From assembly GCA_934511465.1 (NCBI GenBank), contig CAKSWG010000047.1, positions 1-11,136 on the forward strand: 11,136 bases of DNA, given 5' to 3'. Numbering within the stretch: the stretch's first letter is position 1; every line of letters starts with the position of its first letter. Shown here piece by piece: positions 11,114 to 11,136 of this stretch. The position numbers and the translations under genes were made by a program. A model generated the notes under the pieces. The model did not search any database and had not been told where the DNA came from. It was given only the letters and a program-made list of their open reading frames with translations. This DNA is from an uncultured Faecalibacterium sp. (GTDB lineage: Bacteria > Bacillota > Clostridia > Oscillospirales > Ruminococcaceae).

Positions 11114-11136
11114 TATTTTAAGCATTGCTGACCATG
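11106..11136 (+). CDS. Start of a further gene, cut by the window end
   Basis: ATG at 11106 lies inside the stop region of the preceding gene (overlap 11106-11113). The frame reads MPDILSIADH and stays open to the last base. AAAGG lies twelve bases upstream, and coupling to the 89-residue gene is likely. Ten residues are too few for a family call. Confidence 0.5.
   Translation, partial: MPDILSIADH

Overview
The window looks like chromosomal DNA of a GC-rich, Gram-positive gut Clostridia bacterium of the Faecalibacterium/Subdoligranulum type (Ruminococcaceae/Oscillospiraceae). This is inferred from gene content (paired S11 D-Ala-D-Ala carboxypeptidases, an OPT transporter tail, a clostridial rhomboid-fold protein, MgtE, Tat-type lipoproteins), near-consensus sigma-A promoters, strong GGAGG ribosome binding sites and abundant short palindromic repeats. 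No database was searched.

Layout. 1-690 (+): 3' end of an OPT-family oligopeptide transporter overlapping a PqqD-like small protein, closed by a bidirectional terminator. 792-3032 (-): two paralogous D-Ala-D-Ala carboxypeptidases with matching 5' leaders; the downstream copy has a C-terminal membrane anchor and KGG in place of the catalytic KTG. 3056-5290 (+): gamma-carbonic-anhydrase-like hexapeptide protein, then two related twin-arginine lipoproteins, with a small RNA locus between the lipoproteins. 5302-6267 (-): DNA polymerase III delta'-like subunit. 6286-6693: repeat block ending in a MITE-like element with 23-bp perfect terminal inverted repeats. 6703-7347 (-): rhomboid-fold membrane protein without an obvious catalytic motif. 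7348-8348: gene-free kilobase with a TTTTCCAC array and a second copy of the repeat block. 8349-9917 (-): MgtE magnesium transporter with a long leader (promoter at 10361-10389). 10450-10690: hairpins and a second copy of the small RNA on the minus strand. 10778-11136 (+): AT-richer end with a small unrecognised gene overlapping the start of another.

The most interesting signal is a pair of homologous ~115-nt RNAs (4483-4598 + and 10554-10672 -). Each has a -10 element just upstream, a 5' hairpin with loop GGCCGCAA, an identical 22-nt single-stranded stretch containing the anti-Shine-Dalgarno sequence TTCCTCCTC, and a strong terminator hairpin. The terminator stems are unrelated in sequence, but their loops keep TGT(A/G)CCGCAA. 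This pattern of conserved loops on diverged or covarying stems points to a structured regulatory RNA family acting on ribosome binding sites. The 9-nt core is exactly complementary to the mgtE ribosome binding site in this window. A second candidate is the mgtE leader, whose small upstream frame starts Met-Asp-Pro-Asp, reminiscent of the acidic/proline leader peptides that sense Mg2+ in enterobacteria.
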